Source: Sphagnum compactum (Eukaryota; Bryophyta; Sphagnopsida; Sphagnales). From it: a stretch of DNA of 64,000 bases. The translations under genes and the position numbers were made by a program. The notes beneath the pieces were generated by a model. That model was not told the DNA's origin and did no database searches. It was given only the letters and a program-made list of their open reading frames with translations. The stretch's first letter is position 1; the number at the start of each line of letters is the position of its first letter. The stretch is from contig OZ234493.1 in the NCBI GenBank assembly GCA_965153455.1, positions 29,316,213 through 29,380,212 on the forward strand, in the 5' to 3' direction. Below, piece after piece: positions 58,531 to 64,000 of the stretch.

Positions 58531-61306
58531 TTTTTTGGAGGTTTTTTCCCATCTGTCTTTTGCTTCTTTGAAGTTGGATCAACTTCTAAATCAGACAACT
58601 CAATAGAATAAGGCAAGTTAGATTGTGAATTTGATAATTTCACTACTTCATCAAGGTTTGTGGATTCCAAAATGATTACACGTAGGTTAATCATGGAATT
58701 AGTTTTTTCAAGGACTTTTAATGGTTTAGAGCTAGAATTAGGGTTTTGTAAAACTTCTTGTGTAATATCAATCTCAAGAGGATGACAAGTTACAAAATCA
58801 GCAGGCTAAATTATTCTAAGAAGAGATTTCAAACCATTGGAAGAACTAAAGGACCACGGAAACATGGTGGAATCAGATATAAGGACCAACGACATTGTGA
58901 ACTTTAAGTTCCTAGATGAGCTAAAATATTGGAATATTGAAAAAGACATGGTGCATCTCAAAGGCCAAACAAAATGGCAACAACAATGACAAAACAAACT
59001 TCTAACCAGAGTGAACCTTTCCCTCATAAATCAAGAGTCACCATAGTCGACATATTAAGCTAATTTCTCACCCTGGAGTGAACCTTCCCTCACAATTCAC
59101 AAATTACCACAATCAACACATAGAATAAAAATTTTAATGGAGCGAAATTTGAAATGCTCCCTCACAACTCACAAGTCACCGACTCACCATAATCAACAAA
59201 TAAAGCAAACTTGTCACCAATGACCAAAATAAACCCCTCTTTCACTCTCCAAGTCACCACATTCAATAACAAACACACAATCACAACAACTTAAAACATA
59301 AAGAACTTAAAAAACCGGAGAAAACTATTGATCTATTTTACTCTCATAAACTTGTGGGAAAAAAACTGAGATTGAAATTAGTTTTGAAATATAAAGGATC
59401 TGGCAATTAAAAGGTTTGGTGATAGGTTCTACAAGTGAGAAAAACCATTCAACAACTGCAAACGGGTTTGGGTGAGGGCAAATGAGAAATCTGATGAAAC
59501 ATTAGCCTTAGACTTTCCCAAAAAAATTCATTTGGCATTTTTTAACGTGAATCCAAGTTGGACTTTTTGAACAAATTTAAAGTCAGACCTTCCAAGTTCC
59601 TAGTTACTAAAAAGTTAGGTTTAATTCCATGGAAATACGTTCATTGAACAACCAATATCATCGTCAACAAAATCACCTTTACCGTGCAAGCACCATCTTC
59701 AACAAAATCATCTCCACCATGCCGAATCCCAAATCTTCATACAATCTTTGCCTTTCCCATGTCTTCAAAGTTGAAATGACCATTTGCATTGATATGCCCA
59801 CATCCAAATAAATACTAAGTACACACTTTGAGCCTTGAATGCACATATTGAAAAAAAAAACAAAAAAAAAAACAAAACATCTTTGAAAGTTTCAAGTTTG
59901 AAAGTAGAAGTTGTGATTTGTGAATGGCGATTTTAGCTTTCAAGAGTTGGAAAAAGTTGAAATACCCTAGTTGTTTACAACATCATATTAACACAAAACA
60001 CTTCATGAAAGTTGGATTTTGGTAATCTTAATTACATTGTTCAATTGCATATGGCAAAAACTATGACCCTTGGGTTCAATGGTGTAGTGATGGTGGCTTG
60101 GAGTTGATTGCAAAATGGCTGTAGTGAGGAGCTTTAGGTGCCGCCACTGGTGCTGGTCTTAGGGTTTGGAAAGCAACAAGGTGACTAGACAATTCCTTCA
60201 TTCGCAAAAGTGCACATCATCCTAGCGAAATGCATGGACACTGTGGATGTGCTCTAACATCCTTCTTTTTCATCCAACCCCATTCCTAGCAAACTTTCAT
60301 TCTCATCTCTTCTTTACTTGGTTGCGACTCCCAAGTAAAAGTCGAAAAAACGCCCCAAATTGACCCCAAATCCAACCCCATTCCAACCTTCATGATTTTG
60401 GGCCTCAAAGTGATTATGATCGTGATCAAGGTTTTACTCAAAATTTTCAGCAAAAATACGTCCAATCCATCCTCTTCAAATTTAAAATGGAATCTTGTCA
60501 CCCAATTTCCACTCCTTTGGAACCCGATATTAAATTAAGCAAAGCATATCTACCTTAGCATTCTCCATAAATAGTGACCCATTGCCATTGCCCATAGGAA
60601 ACTTAACAATAAAAAATGGTTCAGGAGAATAGGTAGCAAGACCTTTTTGGTGATCAACAAGCTTATGCTTTGGTTAGAGCCCAAAGTGTACATTAAGGTA
60701 AAAGATGATGGCTACAAGCTCATGGTTGAGAACCCATTGGACAAAACAATTATTATCAATGGAAGTTCTCAAGTGTTGAACTCCACATATTACAACCAAG
60801 GTCCCATGCACCATTTATCAATACATGTGCATGTTGAAGAATGAAGATTATCAATGTTGATCTACAAAATCCATGTGCAAGTAATGGAATGAGGACGGTG
60901 AACTCCATGCAAATTTTGATAATATTCTCTTTCAAACATTCTTATGGAAAGGGAATTTGTGTTGGGATTGACCTTTAGGATGGTGCCCAAAGTTTGATAC
61001 CTTTTTCTAAAGATGTTATGGTTTAGATCTTGAAGCAACAAGAAGGATGTGATACATATACATTTGTGGTTATGTAATCCATTCCATTATTATGTGTTAT
61101 TTAATGTTGTGATCACGTTTGTGCATGATGTGTAAGAGCATATCCTCATTTAATGACGGCTCATATCATTATCCAACACAAAGATACATGTTCCCCCACC
61201 CCACTCATAAACATGAATTTTGAACAATATTTGCTGTGACACCATTTAGATATTAGGACTTGAGTTAATCACTCTCATCAACCAATTAAAAACAATAAGT
61301 TGAATC
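58531..61306. other. Intergenic DNA without recognised genes
   Basis: The part next to the hAT pseudogene may hold its unrecognised 5' end (ORF 58464-58694 minus is Lys-rich). A degenerate ~75-90 bp tandem repeat spans about 59005-59275. ORF 60647-60844 plus (VYIKVKDDGYKLMVENPLDK) has no domain I can name. Confidence 0.35.
59005..59275. repeat. Degenerate ~75-90 bp tandem repeat
   Basis: CCCTCACAA(C/T)TCACAA.T.ACCA.AATCAACA recurs near 59020, 59088, 59158 and 59238 with variable spacers. Noncoding. Confidence 0.55.
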
Positions 61307-61630
61307 GTATTGTTTGGGTGGTTAGTTGCTTCAGCAGGTTAGAAGTGTCAATTCCAATTCTGGTTAGTAAAATTTGAATTAAAATTGGGTTTGATTTTGA
61401 AAATAATTCTAGAACCAGAAAGTGAAGTAAAATTGAATTTCAAAAGTGGGTTTGATTTTTAAAACTAGTTCTAGAACCAAAATTGGAACCAGATTAATTA
61501 GAGAACTCGACCCAGAACCAAGTTCCCAATTCTGGGCAGTTATTTGAGACCCATGATCATATATCAAAACTGGGTATTTGATTTTTTTGAGATTCATGGG
61601 TATCAAACCTGAGAATTGCCCTGATACCCG
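61307..61630. mobile_element. Possible hAT-like MITE remnant
   Basis: The left TATTGTTTGGGTGGTTAG resembles the hAT-like terminus, and interior TTCTAGAACCA-type palindromes are shared with 3397-3611. A short internal tandem duplication (TGGGTTTGATTTT at 61387 and 61447) is present. The right end is unclear and no target duplication was found. Confidence 0.3.
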
Positions 61631-62239
61631 GATGTGTTTAGGTGGGGTTTTTCTAACACCTAACCGTCCAATTTGACCTAAAGAAAGTGGTGCAATTGTG
61701 TTTAGGGCTCTAGGGGATAGATATTTAAACAGCGCATATAAGTTCTTGTACCTATGACTGATATTCGGCACTTCATTGTTGAATATTTATTGATTTATTT
61801 TAGAAAATGAAGTCCAACAGTTTCAAATTTAATTTTCGAGAATTTCAACAAATAGTTGAGGAAGAGGTATGCAAAGTAAACCTTGTATTGTGTATTTGTA
61901 ATAGGTAGTTTACTAGTAACCGAAATGGAGTTTGATTTTCAACAATTTCAACAAAACATCAATTTTATTTTCTTTTTGTTGGCTAAACCTTTTGCCAACA
62001 AAAAGGAGGTATCATCTCTCATATGTGATGAATATGATGATGAAACCCTGCCAGACTTTATAAAAAAGAGAGCACACAAGAAAGGGAGAGAAAAAGAAAC
62101 AATTGGCAAGGTGGGTTCTACCTTCTAAGTATCCTAGTGACGCTTTTATGATGACATGGAGTTGCCAGCAAGGCACAAAAATGATATTAACAAACAAGTC
62201 AGTAACTTGGGACCATTGGTTTTGGTACCCAGTTTTCAA
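61631..62239. other. Intergenic DNA, distal upstream of the sucrose transporter
   Basis: No gene recognised. ORF 61883-62128 plus is short and lacks motifs. Confidence 0.35.
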
Positions 62240-62504
62240 AAAAATGTCCACGTGTCAGACACCCAATGCGCAGCCAACCGTAAGCGGCAACGTGCCAGGT
62301 AGTTCTGTGACACGTGTGCTTGTTGGAACGATTGAGTCTTGAGCAAAACCGCTTCAACGGAGTAGTTCTGGTGTGAAGAGGGGGCGAGGGGTGGAGGCAG
62401 GCAGACGATTGCGGGCCGGATCTCGCGCGCGGCAGCCTCGTTCGGTGTGTGGAGTGCGGACAAAAGTTGTAGAGCTTGTAAAGAGCTTCGTTTTGATACC
62501 AGAT
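62240..62504 (+). promoter_or_regulatory. Promoter/leader of the sucrose transporter with two G-boxes
   Basis: Two CACGTG palindromes occur in ABRE-type contexts: CCACGTGTC (CACGTG at 62249-62254) and ACACGTGTG (62311-62316), ~250 and ~190 bp before the start codon. Such sites bind bZIP or bHLH factors in plants and often confer abscisic-acid or light response. The coding frame is closed upstream by TGA at 62340-62342 with no ATG before 62505, which fixes the start. The region turns GC-rich after about 62380, in keeping with a leader. Confidence 0.5.
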
Positions 62505-64000
62505 ATGGAGAGAGGAGAGAGCTTTAAGAGGGTGAACCGAGGCAAGAACCGGATCCCACTCCAATCGCTTGCACGGGTAGCTTGCATTGCTGCAGGAGTG
62601 CAGTTCGGATGGGCGTTGCAGTTGTCGTTGTTGACGCCTTACGTGCAGGAACTGGGCATCCCGCATGCATGGGCAAGCTTCATCTGGCTGTGTGGACCTA
62701 TCTCCGGGATGTTGGTGCAACCCATTGTTGGTCATTATAGTGATCGCTTCCCTGGGAAATGGGGAAGACGAAGACCTTTCATCGTCACTGGAGCTACACT
62801 GGTGGTGATTGCCGTGCTCATCATCGGTTTCTCTGCGGATTTGGGGTTCTTGCTGGGTGATAGCAACAGTAGTATTGTGGGATCCAGACCTCGTGCCATC
62901 GTCGTTTTTGTGACTGGTTTTTGGGTGCTGGATCTCGCGAATAATACTCTGCAAGGTCCTTGCAGAGCTTTACTGGCGGATTTCACAGGCAAGGACCAGA
63001 GACGGACGCGACGAGCAAATGCCTTTTTCTCTCTCTTCATGGCCATAGGAAACGTGCTGGGCTTCGCTACCGGCGCCTACGATGGCTGGTACAAAATCTT
63101 CAGCTTCACCAGAACAGAAGCTTGCGATATTGCCTGCGCGAATCTGAAATCCGCTTTCCTTCTCGGAGTTCTCCTCCTTGTGTTGACGACGATTCTGAGC
63201 GTGACGGCGGCTAGTGAAGTTCCTTGGGATCCCATCACGAAGATCGTAAAAAACGTAGTTTCTACTTCCGCTACTCCCTTGCTTCCCGACAAGCAGCCAG
63301 CGGATCCTGAAGCTCCGAAACCATCACCACCCGCAGCAACAGGGAGTGCATCTGGCGCAAATAATGGTCAGGGAGGAGGAGGGGAAGAAGACAGCGATGA
63401 CGATGAAGAAGAAGAACGAGAAGCGGTCTTTTGGGAGCTTTTTGGAGCTTTGAGAGATCTCCCTCGTCCCATGTGGTACATTCTCGCTGTAACAGCTCTC
63501 ACATGGCTGGCATGGTTCCCTTTCCTTCTCTTCGACACGGACTGGATGGGTCGTGACGTTTATCGAGGCGAGCCGTCTTCACCAGATCCGAAGATCACCG
63601 CTCTTTACTTCGAGGGAGTGCACATGGGTTCTCTCGGTCTTATGCTCAACTCTGTGGTATTGGGTCTCTCCTCGCTTGTGATCGAACCTCTTTGCCACAA
63701 ACTGGGTTCAAGCTATGTGTGGGGCCTAGCAAACACCATCATGGCTGCCTGCTTTGCAGCCACGGCTCTCTTAACACATGCAGCCAAACAGGATCCCTGG
63801 GGAATGGGTCCTCCTCTTTACGTCACCATCTCCTCTCTCGTCATCTTCGCGGTTCTGGGAGCTCCACTGGCGGTCACATACAGTATCCCTTATGCATTGA
63901 CTGCTACTTTCACAGAGAGAGTAGGGGGAGGTCAAGGATTGTCCATGGGTGTACTGAACCTTGCTGTTGTCCTTCCTCAAATGCTCGTCTCTGTGGGCAG
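62505..64000 (+). CDS. SUT: Sucrose transporter (SUT/SUC), 5' part, 498 codons, runs off window
   Basis: Proton-coupled sucrose carrier of the GPH/major facilitator superfamily, in plasma membrane or vacuole. ATG 62505 is the first in-frame Met after a stop at 62340. No intron is seen in the 498 codons. Motifs: LLTPYVQELGIPHAWASFIW (H54 is the conserved family histidine), GPISGMLVQPIVGHYSD, WGRRRPF (86-92), GPCRALLADF with R154, LFMAIGNVLGFATG, LFDTDWMGR (342-350), GVHMGSLGLM and a PYAL..T segment. About eleven hydrophobic segments are visible; the usual final one lies beyond the window. The central cytosolic loop (about 245-307) is Pro/Gly/Ala-rich and then strongly acidic (EEDSDDDEEEERE). 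Which SUT clade (type I/II/III) cannot be settled here. The gene is open at position 64000 and so incomplete. Confidence 0.95.
   Translation, partial: MERGESFKRVNRGKNRIPLQSLARVACIAAGVQFGWALQLSLLTPYVQELGIPHAWASFIWLCGPISGMLVQPIVGHYSDRFPGKWGRRRPFIVTGATLVVIAVLIIGFSADLGFLLGDSNSSIVGSRPRAIVVFVTGFWVLDLANNTLQGPCRALLADFTGKDQRRTRRANAFFSLFMAIGNVLGFATGAYDGWYKIFSFTRTEACDIACANLKSAFLLGVLLLVLTTILSVTAASEVPWDPITKIVKNVVSTSATPLLPDKQPADPEAPKPSPPAATGSASGANNGQGGGGEEDSDDDEEEEREAVFWELFGALRDLPRPMWYILAVTALTWLAWFPFLLFDTDWMGRDVYRGEPSSPDPKITALYFEGVHMGSLGLMLNSVVLGLSSLVIEPLCHKLGSSYVWGLANTIMAACFAATALLTHAAKQDPWGMGPPLYVTISSLVIFAVLGAPLAVTYSIPYALTATFTERVGGGQGLSMGVLNLAVVLPQMLVSVG

Noticed and set aside
60647-60844. Plus-strand ORF containing VYIKVKDDGYKLMVENPLDK
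   Set aside because: Looks protein-like, but I can assign no family, extension or splice partner; left unannotated as a gene.
62199-62954. 251-codon minus-strand ORF
   Set aside because: It lies antisense to the sucrose transporter start, which has strong family motifs; the antisense product has none.

Overview
This is nuclear DNA of a land plant. Three lines of evidence support that: coding segments interrupted by GT-AG introns, plant-type gene families (a CIPK kinase, an SUT/SUC sucrose transporter, a DUF4057 protein), and long AT-rich repeat-filled intergenic DNA. Only four convincing protein genes occur in 64 kb, so the genome is fairly repeat-rich. Some repeat-derived peptides resemble ones I associate with fern or other non-flowering plant genomes, but the window alone does not fix the species.

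Layout. (1) 1-2182: an intronless DUF4057 gene behind a threefold ~180 bp tandem repeat and a GA-rich leader. (2) 6572-10521, minus: a complete 13-exon CBL-interacting protein kinase (442 aa) of the intron-rich CIPK3/9/23-like type. (3) 13.4-22.6 kb: a large repeat composite. Inverted copies of a ~28 bp core bound a higher-order hairpin satellite, a broken C2H2 zinc-finger gene, and two arrays of a ~200 bp unit facing each other across an AT-rich core. (4) 22.6-47.7 kb: repeats and gene remains, including the C-terminal part of a reverse-transcriptase-like ORF, hAT-type MITEs, a palindromic satellite, LTR-like ends and two dead hAT transposase genes. (5) 47774-52893, minus: a complete 10-exon 26S proteasome ATPase RPT1 gene (422 aa). 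(6) 53.5-62 kb: a third, different hAT transposase pseudogene interrupted by a tandem array, then mostly featureless AT-rich DNA. (7) 62505 to the window end, plus: the 5' part (498 codons) of a sucrose transporter gene preceded by two G-box/ABRE motifs.

The four genes form no operon or obvious pathway. They are independent: Ca2+-CBL signalling (CIPK), proteasome (RPT1), sucrose transport (SUT) and an uncharacterised repeat-motif protein (DUF4057). The most unusual material is the 13.6-22.6 kb composite. Its nested tandem and inverted repeats look like a foldback-type or otherwise non-canonical transposable element carrying a decayed host-like gene. Protein coordinates and exon boundaries were derived by hand translation and splice-site inspection. 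Family assignments rest on recognised motifs, not on a database search.
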